A DNA stretch of 64,000 bases, taken from positions 1 through 64,000 of the forward strand of contig JANYKW010000022.1 of the NCBI GenBank assembly GCA_025358025.1, written 5' to 3'. Each line of letters opens with the position of its first letter. Position 1 is the stretch's first letter. The translations under genes and the position numbers were made by a program. Under the pieces are notes generated by a model that saw nothing but the letters and a program-made list of their open reading frames with translations, searched no databases and had not been told where the DNA came from. Positions 35,453-44,707 of this stretch are shown here, piece after piece. Source of the stretch: Bacteroidia bacterium. GTDB lineage: Bacteria > Bacteroidota > Bacteroidia > Bacteroidales > Prolixibacteraceae.

Positions 35453-36901
35453 ATGAAATTACATTCGGTTATATTACTTTCTGTCAGTCTTCTGTCTGTT
35501 TCATGTAGTATTTTACCCACAAAGAAACCCACTTCCTCTACGACGGGTTGGGATTACAACAATCCCAAAAATGGTGGGTTTGAATACAAAGCCGACTATT
35601 CTCAGGAAACAGGTCCCGGGCTGGTTTTTATTGAGGGTGGCACTTTCCCTATGGGCAGAGTTGAGCAGGATGTCATTTATGAGAGCAACAATATGATTCG
35701 CCGTGTAACTGTTCCATCCTTTTTTATGGATGAAACAGAAGTTCGCAACATTGACTGGAGAGAATACCTTTACTGGTTGCGAAGAGTTTATCCCAACAAT
35801 CCTGAAGTATATGAGGCCGCCCTGCCTGATACGCTGGTCTGGAGAAGTGAATTGGCCTATAATGAACCTATTCTTGAAAATTATTTGCGCCACGCTGCGT
35901 ATTCAGAGTACCCGGTTGTCGGAGTTAGCTGGATTCAGGCCAATAATTTTTGTAATTGGAGAACGGACAGGGTGAATGAAAGAATATTAATCGGTGAGAG
36001 GATTCTCGCAGAAGACACCAAACAGAGTGGACAGAATACATTCTCATCTGACAGTTACCTCAATGGCCTTTACAATGGAGCTGATGGTAAAAAACCCCTG
36101 ACGAATCTTGGAAAAAATGGTACTACCAGACGAACAAGTATGTCGGATGGAATCGTTCTTCCCCGTTACCGTCTTCCCACTGAAGCAGAATGGGAATTTG
36201 CAGCTGTTGCGCTGATTGGCAATACAGATGAAGAGGTTGTTTCCGACCGTCGGATTTATCCGTGGAATGGAAGTCATATCCGGTCGACCGACAAGAAGTT
36301 CCGGGGCGAGTTCATGGCCAACAGTGTTAGGGGACGGGGTGACTACATGGGGGTTGCAGGAGCTCTGAATGATGGTTTTGAGATCACGGCTCCTGTGAAG
36401 TCTTTTGAACCCAATGATCATGGTCTTTATTGTATGGCAGGAAATGTAAACGAATGGGTACAGGATGTCTACAGGCCAACCTCATTTCAGGAGTTCAATG
36501 AATTTCAGCCACTTCGTGGAAGCGTGTATACAAATTTTCATAAGGATTCTACTGGTAATTTCTCCCGCAACGACTTTGGCATAATGGTAAAAGATACCGT
36601 AGCTAATTTCACCAACTTCAAGGATGGAGATTACCAGTCCAACCTCGATGAAAGTGTGTGGAAAAACAAAGACGATTCTATTGCAAGCAGTATAAGTTCC
36701 AACACCATGTATCCAGGTCAGAAAGATAATTATTTACCTCGCATTTCTGATAGAACCAGGGTTTACAAGGGAGGAAGCTGGAAAGACAGGCCATACTGGC
36801 TTGGTCCGGGTACGAGAAGATACCTGGACGAGAGAAAGGCGACAAATGATATTGGGTTCCGCTGTGCAATGACCAAACTGGGTGACACCGAACCAAAATA
36901 A
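35453..36901 (+). CDS. gldJ: Gliding-motility lipoprotein GldJ (FGE-fold)
   Basis: A 482-residue lipoprotein (lipobox SVSC, Cys about 18) with a formylglycine-generating-enzyme/SUMF1 fold: LVFIEGGTFPMGR near 60, FFMDETEVRNIDWREYLYWL, LPTEAEWEFAA, GLYCMAGNVNEWVQDVYRP and VYKGGSWKDRPYWLG...IGFRC. The paired cysteines that make FGE catalytic (in GGSYLC...YC of true FGEs) are absent; the equivalent stretch is GGSWKDRPYWLGPGTRRY. Thus it is structural, as expected for GldJ, which stabilises the T9SS/gliding machinery. The context of porU on one side and murF on the other supports GldJ rather than GldK. Confidence 0.88.
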   Translation: MKLHSVILLSVSLLSVSCSILPTKKPTSSTTGWDYNNPKNGGFEYKADYSQETGPGLVFIEGGTFPMGRVEQDVIYESNNMIRRVTVPSFFMDETEVRNIDWREYLYWLRRVYPNNPEVYEAALPDTLVWRSELAYNEPILENYLRHAAYSEYPVVGVSWIQANNFCNWRTDRVNERILIGERILAEDTKQSGQNTFSSDSYLNGLYNGADGKKPLTNLGKNGTTRRTSMSDGIVLPRYRLPTEAEWEFAAVALIGNTDEEVVSDRRIYPWNGSHIRSTDKKFRGEFMANSVRGRGDYMGVAGALNDGFEITAPVKSFEPNDHGLYCMAGNVNEWVQDVYRPTSFQEFNEFQPLRGSVYTNFHKDSTGNFSRNDFGIMVKDTVANFTNFKDGDYQSNLDESVWKNKDDSIASSISSNTMYPGQKDNYLPRISDRTRVYKGGSWKDRPYWLGPGTRRYLDERKATNDIGFRCAMTKLGDTEPK

Positions 36902-36905
36902 GCTT

Positions 36906-36935
36906 AAAACCTCATCTCCGGATGAGGTTTTTTTT
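36906..36935 (+). terminator. Intrinsic terminator after gldJ
   Basis: AACCTCATC and GATGAGGTT pair over a TCCG loop and are followed by eight T. It lies 5 nt past the gldJ stop, so murF should have its own promoter. Confidence 0.92.
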
Positions 36936-37033
36936 AAACCTTTTCATGAAATACCCAAGAGCGGATTTTCGCACCAACCGAAAGTGAATATGTGGGTATT
37001 CTATCATGCAATTAAAAATCAAATTATATTCTG

Positions 37034-38326
37034 ATGAATTTAGAAGCGATTTATCAAATTTTCCAAAACCATCCTCTGGTTACAACCGATAGCCGGAAGA
37101 TTGAGGAAGGTTCGCTGTTTTTTGCGCTCAAGGGAGATCGTTTTAATGGGAATGCCTATGCCTTGGATGCACTCGGGAAAGGAGCCTCGTATGCGGTTGT
37201 TGATGAGGCAGAATATGCAGTTAACGATAAAATCGTGTTGGTGGAGAATGCACTTCGTGCCTTGCAGGATTTGGCCCGTTTACACCGCCAAAAAATTAAT
37301 GTCCCGATCCTTGCCATCACCGGAACCAACGGAAAGACAACAACAAAGGAGCTGGTGGCCTCGGTGCTCTCCAAAAAATACAATCTCGTTTATACAGAAG
37401 GAAATCTGAATAATCATATTGGTGTGCCGTTAACTTTGCTTAGACTTAGGCCTGAAACAGAGATCGGTATCTTAGAGATGGGGGCCAATCACCCCGGTGA
37501 AATTGATGAATTATGCAGGATCGCTCTTCCGGACTACGGCCTGATAACCAATGTAGGCAGAGCACATCTCGAAGGTTTTGGTTCGTTTGAAGGTGTCGTT
37601 CAAACAAAAACTGAGCTATACCGCTTTCTGGAAAAAACCAACGGGACTATTTTCATCAACAATGCAAATCCTTTCCTTACCGGGAATACCGGGAATGTAA
37701 AGAAAGTAAGTTATACAACTGCCAAAGAACTGGAGGGTCTGGAGGGGGAGATCGTAAGTGCTGATCCGTACCTCTTTTTCAAGACCCTTTTCCCGAAAGG
37801 CTGGCTATATATTAAAACCCGGTTGGTCGGAAGCTATAACCTCGAAAATGCACTTGCCGCAGCAGCAATAGGCCAATATTTCGGAATTGATCCGACAGAG
37901 ATATCCAATGCCATTGAAGCGTATCAACCCGACAACAACCGATCACAATTGGTGGTATCCGATCGGAACCGGTTATTGTTGGATGCATATAATGCCAATC
38001 CTTCCAGCACCAGGGCCGCCCTTGAAAATTTCGCCGGACTCATTGCGCCAAAAAAAGGGGTGATTCTGGGTGATATGCTTGAGCTGGGATCTGTCTCGCA
38101 GGAGGAACATCAGAAAATAGTTGATTATCTTTCTACGATGAAACTTGATCAAGTATTTTTAATAGGTCCAAACTATTCGGAATGTAAGCTTCCGGAATAT
38201 TTTCACTGCTTCAGACAGGCCGGTGATCTGATGAACTATATTGCGCAGGAACAGCCATCAGGATACCTGATATTGGTTAAGGGATCCAGAGGAATGAAGC
38301 TCGAAATCATTCGCCCCGTTTTGTAA
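37034..38326 (+). CDS. murF: UDP-MurNAc-tripeptide--D-Ala-D-Ala ligase
   Basis: A 430-residue cytoplasmic Mur ligase that adds D-Ala-D-Ala to the peptidoglycan precursor. The ATP-binding motif is AITGTNGKTTTKELVASVL (about 95-113). TEGNLNNHIGVPLTLLRL, ILEMGANHPGEID and LLDAYNANPSSTRAALENF are all MurF signatures. Length is normal. It lies 132 nt downstream of gldJ, past a terminator. Confidence 0.96.
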   Translation: MNLEAIYQIFQNHPLVTTDSRKIEEGSLFFALKGDRFNGNAYALDALGKGASYAVVDEAEYAVNDKIVLVENALRALQDLARLHRQKINVPILAITGTNGKTTTKELVASVLSKKYNLVYTEGNLNNHIGVPLTLLRLRPETEIGILEMGANHPGEIDELCRIALPDYGLITNVGRAHLEGFGSFEGVVQTKTELYRFLEKTNGTIFINNANPFLTGNTGNVKKVSYTTAKELEGLEGEIVSADPYLFFKTLFPKGWLYIKTRLVGSYNLENALAAAAIGQYFGIDPTEISNAIEAYQPDNNRSQLVVSDRNRLLLDAYNANPSSTRAALENFAGLIAPKKGVILGDMLELGSVSQEEHQKIVDYLSTMKLDQVFLIGPNYSECKLPEYFHCFRQAGDLMNYIAQEQPSGYLILVKGSRGMKLEIIRPVL

Positions 38327-38402
38327 ACCGTAAATATTTCGCTTCCCCCGCCCTGCCAGAATTCCAAATATACGAAGAGGCTTCCTTTTCCCGTTAAATG
38401 AT

Positions 38403-38410
38403 TAATTTTG
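38403..38410 (+). promoter_or_regulatory. -7 element for the CCA-adding enzyme gene
   Basis: TAATTTTG is a perfect TAnnTTTG, 28 nt before the ATG at 38439. A clear -33 TTG is not seen. Confidence 0.5.
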
Positions 38411-38438
38411 CAGGCAATATTGAACCAAAAGTTTGTCA

Positions 38439-39884
38439 ATGTCAGCACCTCTCAATTTAAAAGACCATCTTCATCATCCCACGTTCGCACTTATCGGCTC
38501 AATATCGGATACAGAGGGACTGGAAACCTATGTGATAGGTGGTTTTGTCAGAGATCTCCTGATGTATCGAAAAAAAGAACATTACGACATTGACATAGTC
38601 ACTGTAGGCAGCGGTATTGCTCTTGCGAAGAAAGTTGCAGGTGCTATTAACCCAAAATTAAAGGTCACAGTCTACAAGAATTTCGGGACTGCCATGTTCC
38701 GTAACATGGATGTTGATTTTGAATTCGTAGGCACCCGGAAAGAATCATACCGATTGGATAGCCACAAACCTATCGTAGAAGGCGGTACATTGGAGGATGA
38801 TCAGAACCGGAGAGATTTTACGATGAACACCCTGGCCATCTGCCTGAATAAAGGACGCTTCGGTGATGTCATCGATCCATTCGACGGGCTGGGGGATTTG
38901 GAGGGCAAACTGATCAGAACGCCTCTTAATCCGGATATTACTTTTTCAGACGATCCGTTACGCATGATGCGAGCCATTCGCTTCGCATCTCAGCTCAACT
39001 TTAGAATTGAAAATGATACTTTTGCAGCCATAACCAAACAGGCTGACAGGATAAATATTCTTTCCAAAGAGCGGGTTACAGAAGAACTAAACAAAATTAT
39101 CCTCTCCGACAAACCGTCCATAGGTTTTAAGTTGCTCGAGACATGTGGCCTGTTGAAAATCATCCTCCCGGAGATTCAAAACTTGAAAGGCAGAGAGAGT
39201 GTCAATGGCATTTACCACAAGGATAATTTCTACCACACGCTCGAGGTCCTGGACCGTATCAGCCAAAATACAGACAATCTCTGGTTACGCTGGTCGGCAC
39301 TCTTGCATGATGTTGCCAAGCCGGTTACCAAAAGATTTTCTCCTGCACTGGGGTGGACTTTTCACGCCCACAATTTTGTTGGAGAGAAGATGGTACCTAA
39401 ACTGTTCAACCGGCTAAAACTGCCGCTTAACGAAAAGATGAAGTTTGTTCAGAAGTTGGTTCTGCTTCACATGCGCCCCATAGTCCTGTCTGAAGAGGAA
39501 GTCACAGACTCTGCCGTCAGGCGTTTACTATTTGATGCCGGAGATGATATTGAGGATCTGATGACCCTTTGCGAAGCTGACATTACCTCTAAAAACGAGG
39601 AGAAAGTGACACGTTTTTTAGCAAATTTTCAGTTGGTCCGTGAAAAACTGAAGGAAATAGAGGAGAAAGATGCCGTTCGTAATTTTCAACCTCCAGTTAC
39701 AGGTGAACTGATCATGGAGATTTTTGGCCTTCAACCGTGCAAAGAGATTGGATTAATTAAGTCGGCAATTAAAGAGGCTATTCTGGATGGAGAAATCCAT
39801 AATAACTACGAAGACGCATACCATTACATGATGGGAAAGGGAAAAGAGCTGGGACTTACTCCAGTAAAGAAGGATAATGGGTAA
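38439..39884 (+). CDS. cca: CCA-adding tRNA nucleotidyltransferase, HD domain
   Basis: About 481 residues that build or repair the tRNA 3' CCA end. The nucleotidyltransferase motif is [23 protein letters not shown] (GG..RD..DxD), followed by [11 protein letters not shown] and [18 protein letters not shown]. An HD phosphohydrolase domain ([13 protein letters not shown]...[14 protein letters not shown]) follows. I chose ATG 38439; TTG 38433 is also in frame. The last codons (KDNG) and the stop TAA are part of a GGGTAAA repeat tract, so its C-terminus is set by the repeat. tRNA-Phe here lacks an encoded CCA, consistent with need for this enzyme. Confidence 0.93.
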   Translation: MSAPLNLKDHLHHPTFALIGSISDTEGLETYVIGGFVRDLLMYRKKEHYDIDIVTVGSGIALAKKVAGAINPKLKVTVYKNFGTAMFRNMDVDFEFVGTRKESYRLDSHKPIVEGGTLEDDQNRRDFTMNTLAICLNKGRFGDVIDPFDGLGDLEGKLIRTPLNPDITFSDDPLRMMRAIRFASQLNFRIENDTFAAITKQADRINILSKERVTEELNKIILSDKPSIGFKLLETCGLLKIILPEIQNLKGRESVNGIYHKDNFYHTLEVLDRISQNTDNLWLRWSALLHDVAKPVTKRFSPALGWTFHAHNFVGEKMVPKLFNRLKLPLNEKMKFVQKLVLLHMRPIVLSEEEVTDSAVRRLLFDAGDDIEDLMTLCEADITSKNEEKVTRFLANFQLVREKLKEIEEKDAVRNFQPPVTGELIMEIFGLQPCKEIGLIKSAIKEAILDGEIHNNYEDAYHYMMGKGKELGLTPVKKDNG

Positions 39885-39910
39885 AGGATAAAGGGTAAAG
39901 GGTAAAGGAA
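39873..39910 (+). repeat. GGGTAAA tandem word repeat at a stop codon
   Basis: About five imperfect copies of GG(G/A)TAAA run from the last codons of the CCA enzyme into the gap (core GGGTAAAGGATAAAGGGTAA). The first TAA is the stop codon. The same word forms the hairpin after tRNA-Phe. Confidence 0.75.
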
Positions 39911-39918
39911 AATGTTCT

Positions 39919-40371
39919 TCATCTTATGAGCACAATGGCCAAGGTCTGCGATGCTTCGTTGCCGGATGTATCCAGGCAAGTGATTGTCAGATCATAATTT
40001 CCTGTGGTTGTTTGGTTTCCGGTAACGGTTAAGGGAACTGTGATTTCGTTGTGACTGACATTAAGAGATTTTTTACCGGCAGCGATAGTCCATGTATTTG
40101 AAAAAGCCCAGTCTGAAGTCACTATACCTTTCAGACTCTTCGCGATAACAACCTTGTAGGATTTCAATTCAATATTATCACTTAGATCCATTTGAAGATG
40201 CAGGGAGGTTCCCAATCCAAAAATTTTGCCGGCGACAGGATCAACCAAACTGATGGTTGGGACTGTTTTATCGGCTGCAGGTGCTGGGGGTTCAGATGAA
40301 CTGTTCTTCTTGCATGATACGCCGATAATTAGAAGGATTATTGGGAAAAACAATTTGATGAAATTCTTCAT
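39919..40371 (-). CDS. Small lipoprotein with Ig-like (DUF4625-like) domain
   Basis: About 150 residues starting at ATG 40371, which gives a proper lipoprotein signal (MKNFIKLFFPIILLIIGVSC). A single beta-sandwich domain follows: PTISLVDPVAGKIFGLGTSLHLQMDLSDNIELKSYKVVI and YDLTITCLDTSGNEASQTL. It resembles DUF4625-type lipoproteins of Bacteroidota. A serine/proline linker follows the lipid anchor. It is likely surface- or periplasm-facing, with function unknown. It is convergent with the CCA gene and downstream of the APC permease. Confidence 0.65.
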   Translation of the reverse strand: MKNFIKLFFPIILLIIGVSCKKNSSSEPPAPAADKTVPTISLVDPVAGKIFGLGTSLHLQMDLSDNIELKSYKVVIAKSLKGIVTSDWAFSNTWTIAAGKKSLNVSHNEITVPLTVTGNQTTTGNYDLTITCLDTSGNEASQTLAIVLIR

Positions 40372-40440
40372 TTGTTCAGATTTATTATATTGACTCTGCA
40401 AAAAGGTCATCTTCAATGGTGGGAAGCATTTACATAAACA

Positions 40441-41913
40441 TTATAAATTTGCTTCCCTTTTGGATTGATTTAGAAATATTTTGCTCCTTTTTTTTCCATA
40501 TAAAAAGTAGATCATCATGCCGATTGCCATCCAGATTATCAGACGCATCCAGGTATCCAGCGGCAATGATGCCATTTGGGCCAGACAAATGAGCATTCCC
40601 AATATTGGAAAAAGCGGAACAAATGGAGTACGAAATGGTCGGATAGCATCGGGATCTGTTTTGCGCAGAATAATTATTCCGGCACACACGATAACGAAGG
40701 CAAGCAGCGTTCCAATCGACACCAGCTCTCCGAGAACTGCAATCGGAAATAATCCGGCGATCAAGGCTGCAACGGCCCCTGTTATAATCGTTGTGATGTA
40801 AGGCGTTTTGTATTTTTTATGTACTACCGTGAAAGCTTGAGGCAAAAGTCCGTCTTTGGCCATGGTGTAGAAAATGCGCGGTTGAGCCATTAACATCACT
40901 AATACAACAGAACTAAGTCCAGCCAGAGCTCCAATTTTGATAAAGGGACGTAACCATACCAAAGAATCCCCGGCACGATCTATAGCCAAAGCAATGGGAG
41001 CAGACACATTCAGCTCCTTGTAATTCACAATTCCGGTCAGAACAGCAGCTACAGCAACATATAAGACGGTACAAATCACGAGCGACCATAGAATTCCTAT
41101 GGGCATATCGCGGGCAGGATTTTTGGTTTCCTGGGCGGCAGTGGAAAGTGCATCAAAACCAATATAGGCAAAGAAGATAACTCCGGCGCCAGTGAATATA
41201 CCAGATATACCGAAAGCGCCAAATTTCCCTGTATTTTCAGGGATAAAAGGAGTCCAGTTATCTACATTAATATACGACAAACCAAAGCCGATAAAAAGTA
41301 GGATAACAACCAGCTTAATAATCACGATCACATTATTAAATCTGCTGGATTCACGGATACCGACCACCAGAAGGACTGTAATAAGAATCACAAGTGCCAC
41401 TGCAGGAAAATTGAGAATGCTTCCTGTACTTTCCCATCCTACACCGGGGATGTGGTTGAAAGGTGCAGAACATAGCGCCTGGGGAATGATTATATTGAAA
41501 TCTTTCAGGAAACTAACAAAATATCCAGACCATCCAACTGCCACCGTAGAGGAGGCAAACAGGTATTCAAGAATCAAATCCCAGCCAATGATCCAGGCTA
41601 AAAATTCACCCAAGGTAGCATATGCATAAGTGTAAGCACTGCCGGCAATGGGTATCATCGACGCAAATTCAGCATAACACAACCCTGCAAAAACACATCC
41701 AAGGGCGGAAAATATAAAGGAAAGCATGATTGAAGGACCTGCATAATTAGCTGCTGCTGTGCCGGTTAAAACAAATATTCCTGTTCCGATTATTGCTCCG
41801 ATACCCAGTGTGATCAGATTCTTTGCAGTAAGGGCACGATTAAACTTGTGCTCATCTGTCCTTGCCTCTGCCAACAGAATGGTGACCGATTTTCTTCTAA
41901 ATAATTGATTCAT
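40441..41913 (-). CDS. APC-family amino-acid permease
   Basis: A 490-residue inner-membrane transporter with about 12 helices. The start of TM1, GIGAIIGTGIFVLTGTAA, is the APC consensus. GSAYTYAYATLGEFLAWIIGWDLILEY and FFAYIGFDALSTAAQETKNPARDMP are typical of the cationic amino-acid (CAT/YfnA-like) group. The substrate is probably an amino acid imported with protons; specificity is not predictable. No partner is apparent. A -7 promoter element lies about 130 nt upstream. Confidence 0.92.
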   Translation of the reverse strand: MNQLFRRKSVTILLAEARTDEHKFNRALTAKNLITLGIGAIIGTGIFVLTGTAAANYAGPSIMLSFIFSALGCVFAGLCYAEFASMIPIAGSAYTYAYATLGEFLAWIIGWDLILEYLFASSTVAVGWSGYFVSFLKDFNIIIPQALCSAPFNHIPGVGWESTGSILNFPAVALVILITVLLVVGIRESSRFNNVIVIIKLVVILLFIGFGLSYINVDNWTPFIPENTGKFGAFGISGIFTGAGVIFFAYIGFDALSTAAQETKNPARDMPIGILWSLVICTVLYVAVAAVLTGIVNYKELNVSAPIALAIDRAGDSLVWLRPFIKIGALAGLSSVVLVMLMAQPRIFYTMAKDGLLPQAFTVVHKKYKTPYITTIITGAVAALIAGLFPIAVLGELVSIGTLLAFVIVCAGIIILRKTDPDAIRPFRTPFVPLFPILGMLICLAQMASLPLDTWMRLIIWMAIGMMIYFLYGKKRSKIFLNQSKREANL

Positions 41914-42328
41914 TAGCTAATAAGAAGTTTATTAATCCTGCGTATGCCGGATGCTCATTAAATATATTTTTAAATCGAAGGCCTTGAATATTTATATTTT
42001 ATCGTCTTTAGATGTAAATAAAAATAACCTACTACCCACAAAGATAAAAAAATATGGGTTGGTGGTGAGTTGACTAATCCATTTTCAAAATATTATTGAC
42101 TTTAAAAAAAATCCCGGAGATTGCAGTTGTTCCCGGGTAAATTCGACTGTGGTTGTCTTGTAGTTTTCTTTTTTTCCGATCATTTGATATGATTTTATCC
42201 ACCACCTGGCGGATGGAACAGCCTGGATTAGTTCTCAATGAATACTATAATCGACTACAAAAATAAATACGTGCAACATAATATTTGCGCAAGTTAACAA
42301 CCAGACTCTTCAGAATTCAAATTAATTG
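41914..42328. other. Gene-free interval, mostly featureless
   Basis: 415 nt between sdpI and the permease. Apart from the -7 element at 42039 I see only a weak CCCGG...CCGGG inverted repeat near 42114-42139. There is no coding frame, tRNA or clear terminator. Confidence 0.5.
42039..42046 (-). promoter_or_regulatory. -7 element, probable APC permease promoter
   Basis: The minus strand reads TATCTTTG, a perfect TAnnTTTG, about 126 nt upstream of the permease ATG. A -33 TTG is not evident. Confidence 0.4.
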
Positions 42329-42970
42329 CTACTTTTTATCTCCTGCATTTTGGTAGATTACATACGAATAAACTACCGGAACCACTACCAGAATAACAAG
42401 AAGAGGCAAAAATATCCATTCCGGTTTGTCTACTACAAAATAGAGGGCTATCCCTCCCAGACTGCTCCAAAACCAAAGTTTGCCAGCCATCTTGTGGGTT
42501 CGGATCCATACTTCATCACTGTTAAGTGTCCAGGGCACTTTGATTCCGACAAAATAGTTGGGTCTGAAATTTCCCATGTAATTGCCTATCAGCATCAAGA
42601 GTAAAAAGATAGTCAATGGAATAACCTTGTGAATGGAATTTGAATTATTGACAACTCCCCAGATAACAACTGAATTAATCAGTCCGATGAAAATGGCCAT
42701 GATAAGCCGAAGCTTGAAATAACTCCCTTCGAAAATTGCATAATTGGCTTTGCGGGGATCAATTTTGGGTAGTACCAGCATTAAGAAATAGAGTCCGACC
42801 GGCATCCAAACATAGACATATCTAGATCCATATCCGTTGGGCTGACCCTGTGCATCAAAATGTATGGGCATAGACTCAGGAAGTACATTCCAGTTGACAA
42901 AAAGGTAGAGGACCGGCAACAGGGTACATAAAATCAGTACCAGTTCCTGAAATAGTTTTTCGCGTTTCAT
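42329..42970 (-). CDS. sdpI: SdpI-family membrane protein
   Basis: A 213-residue protein with about six TM segments. The DUF1648 part (VNWNVLPESMPIHFDAQGQPNGYGSR) and the SdpI part (NYMGNFRPNYFVGIKVPWTLNSDEVWIRTHKMAGKLWF) are both present. In Bacillus, SdpI gives immunity to the SdpC toxin and captures the SdpR repressor at the membrane. No sdpC-like toxin is found here. Together with the SdpR-type regulator at 44447, it forms an sdpRI pair with a hydrolase gene between. It probably senses an envelope-active compound. Confidence 0.85.
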   Translation of the reverse strand: MKREKLFQELVLILCTLLPVLYLFVNWNVLPESMPIHFDAQGQPNGYGSRYVYVWMPVGLYFLMLVLPKIDPRKANYAIFEGSYFKLRLIMAIFIGLINSVVIWGVVNNSNSIHKVIPLTIFLLLMLIGNYMGNFRPNYFVGIKVPWTLNSDEVWIRTHKMAGKLWFWSSLGGIALYFVVDKPEWIFLPLLVILVVVPVVYSYVIYQNAGDKK

Positions 42971-43034
42971 CTGTTAATAATTTGTTTTTTAATGGTCAGA
43001 TGGAATTCTCCAACTGGCGGATCATATCGGTTGG

Positions 43035-43050
43035 TCCCGACATGTCGGGA
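43035..43050. repeat. 16-bp perfect palindrome TCCCGACATGTCGGGA
   Basis: A perfect dyad without a spacer in the gap between the hydrolase stop (43070) and the sdpI start (42970). It has no T-run, so it is a weak terminator; it could be an operator or intergenic repeat. Confidence 0.6.
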
Positions 43051-43069
43051 GCGCAATTTCCTTGTAAGA

Positions 43070-44335
43070 TTAGATTTTTGATATAAAAACTGTAATGATT
43101 TTTACAAATCCGTCCGCAAGTGGCAAGGCAGGGTTGCTGTAGGTTGCAATATTGGCCAGTTTGTCTCCTTCAACAGTTCTGAATATATGATTCATTTTAT
43201 CGATCAGACTCATTTGAGATTTAGGGTTTGCTTTTAATAATCTGGATGCATCTTCTGTAGTAACCTGAATATCATTGGTTCCTTGTATCAATAAAACCGG
43301 AATGGTAAGTTTGGCAAGTTCTAATTGGGGATCGTACCTAAACCAGGAGATCATGTATGATTGCACACTCGGTCTGAAAAGCGCAAGCAGCATGGGATTC
43401 ACACTTTCCACTTTTTTCCCTTTGCTTAAACTGTCCAGAATGGAATAGGATATATCCTGCATCTCTTTGGGGAGATTTCCAAGTTGCTTTTTGATGATTT
43501 TATCAGCCGACTGACCAGCTCCGGCAATGGAAATAAATTGATCGGCCAAAGATGCAGCCATCATGCCAATCAATGAACCCTCACTGTGGCCTATTACAAT
43601 AACTTTCGAGAATCGTTTGTCCTGCTTCAATAATTGGACCCACTCCTTTGCATCATTCACGTAGTCATCAAACCTAAGTTCAGCCTCACTTTTCATTGCT
43701 GCCCGACTTTCTCCAATTCCTCTTTTGTCATAGCGCACAGAGGCAATTCCATTTTCAGCAAGTTCAAAGGCCAGCTTTTTATAGGCATCACATTTCATCA
43801 TGGAACTATTGCAATCCCGGTCGGTGGGACCGGAACCGGCAATAATTAACGTTACCGGAATTTTAGAAAATGTTTTCGGCGTGGTCAACGTACCAAAAAT
43901 CTGACCACTGCCGGTATGTAAAACTATTGGAGTTTCCTTAAAAACAGCATTCACGGTATCCTCGCGTTTCAACGGCTCCAACTTTTCATTTCCTGCCTGC
44001 GATAAATTCATAGGAAATTCCATCCCATTTTGTTTCATGAAACCTTCGATTATTTTCCCTTTCAACTCGCCTGTGTATTCGAACTTCAGGTTGGTGATCT
44101 CAAGTTTCAGTTTCGACTTCCCGAAGATGGTTGAGGTTACCGGAATGCCTTTAGCTCCCTGATCCGGACTGTCCATGGTTGAACTGTAGCCATTTCCCGT
44201 TTTTGTGATGTTAAAGACAATCCTTAACTGCATACCCTGCACCTTTAATACTCCATTCCACTGTCCTGAAATATCCTGCCCATATGTACCGATCACCGTC
44301 ACCAGGATTACAAAAATTGCTGCAATTCTTTTCAT
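43070..44335 (-). CDS. Secreted alpha/beta hydrolase
   Basis: A 421-residue protein. A signal peptide (about 1-19) precedes a beta-rich N-terminal domain (DISGQWNGVLKVQGMQLRIVFNITKTGNG..., to ~130). The alpha/beta hydrolase domain has an oxyanion segment LIIAGSGPTDRDCN, the nucleophile elbow GHSEGS (Ser about 250), and a C-terminal NHIFR His with the acid in LIQGTNDIQV. These are probable esterase or peptidase catalytic residues. It lies between sdpR and sdpI, all on the minus strand with 100-nt gaps, so it may be co-regulated. Substrate unknown. Confidence 0.85.
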   Translation of the reverse strand: MKRIAAIFVILVTVIGTYGQDISGQWNGVLKVQGMQLRIVFNITKTGNGYSSTMDSPDQGAKGIPVTSTIFGKSKLKLEITNLKFEYTGELKGKIIEGFMKQNGMEFPMNLSQAGNEKLEPLKREDTVNAVFKETPIVLHTGSGQIFGTLTTPKTFSKIPVTLIIAGSGPTDRDCNSSMMKCDAYKKLAFELAENGIASVRYDKRGIGESRAAMKSEAELRFDDYVNDAKEWVQLLKQDKRFSKVIVIGHSEGSLIGMMAASLADQFISIAGAGQSADKIIKKQLGNLPKEMQDISYSILDSLSKGKKVESVNPMLLALFRPSVQSYMISWFRYDPQLELAKLTIPVLLIQGTNDIQVTTEDASRLLKANPKSQMSLIDKMNHIFRTVEGDKLANIATYSNPALPLADGFVKIITVFISKI

Positions 44336-44421
44336 TGTTTGATAAATTTATTTTTAAATATTTTCTTACACTCCCTTAACTTATACCTTTATAATCAATA
44401 ACTTAAAAATACTTACTGTAC

Positions 44422-44443
44422 ATTAGTTCACTTTAGTCACTTT
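44422..44443. repeat. AGTGACTAAAGTGAACTAAT word, single copy
   Basis: On the minus strand this 22-nt word matches the arms of the porU-ispF repeat pair at 31572-31719. It ends 3 nt from the sdpR stop codon. No inverted partner is visible in the following gap. Confidence 0.65.
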
Positions 44444-44446
44444 GGA

Positions 44447-44701
44447 TCACTTCTTAAACTGCATCAGCCACATCACCACCCCATCAAATACAGTTGTATT
44501 GATAGCGTATTTGATGTATTGACCTTTCCGGATACTAACCACCAGACCAGCTTGCTTCAGCAAGTCGAGATGGTGGGAAATGCTTGGTTTGGTCATGCTG
44601 AACCTGTCGGCAATCTCTCCGGCTGTCATATCTCCCTTGTTGAGCAATTCCAGTATCTCACGACGTGTGGAATCATTCAATGCTTTGAAGAAAATGTTCA
44701 T
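44447..44701 (-). CDS. sdpR: SdpR-type ArsR-family autorepressor
   Basis: About 84 residues starting at ATG 44701; the upstream MSKYLLI is not family-like and would overlap the operator. The winged helix is FFKALNDSTRREILELLNKGDMTAGEIADRFSMTKPSISHHLDLLKQAGLVVSIRKGQYIKYAINTTVFD. It has no metal-binding cysteines. This is the SdpR layout; SdpR represses its own operon until SdpI sequesters it at the membrane. A perfect inverted repeat sits directly before the start codon. It is the first gene of the sdpR-hydrolase-sdpI set. Confidence 0.88.
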   Translation of the reverse strand: MNIFFKALNDSTRREILELLNKGDMTAGEIADRFSMTKPSISHHLDLLKQAGLVVSIRKGQYIKYAINTTVFDGVVMWLMQFKK

Positions 44702-44707
44702 GATCAA

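Noticed and set aside
35453-36901. Sulfatase-modifying enzyme (FGE)
   Set aside because: Catalytic cysteines are missing and the porU-murF context identifies GldJ.
40430-40687. Small minus-strand frame inside the APC permease gene
   Set aside because: Same-strand, alternative-frame shadow of the permease C-terminal region.
42114-42139. Terminator in the sdpI-permease gap
   Set aside because: The stem is imperfect with a large loop, no T-run, and it lies about 190 nt from the nearest gene end.
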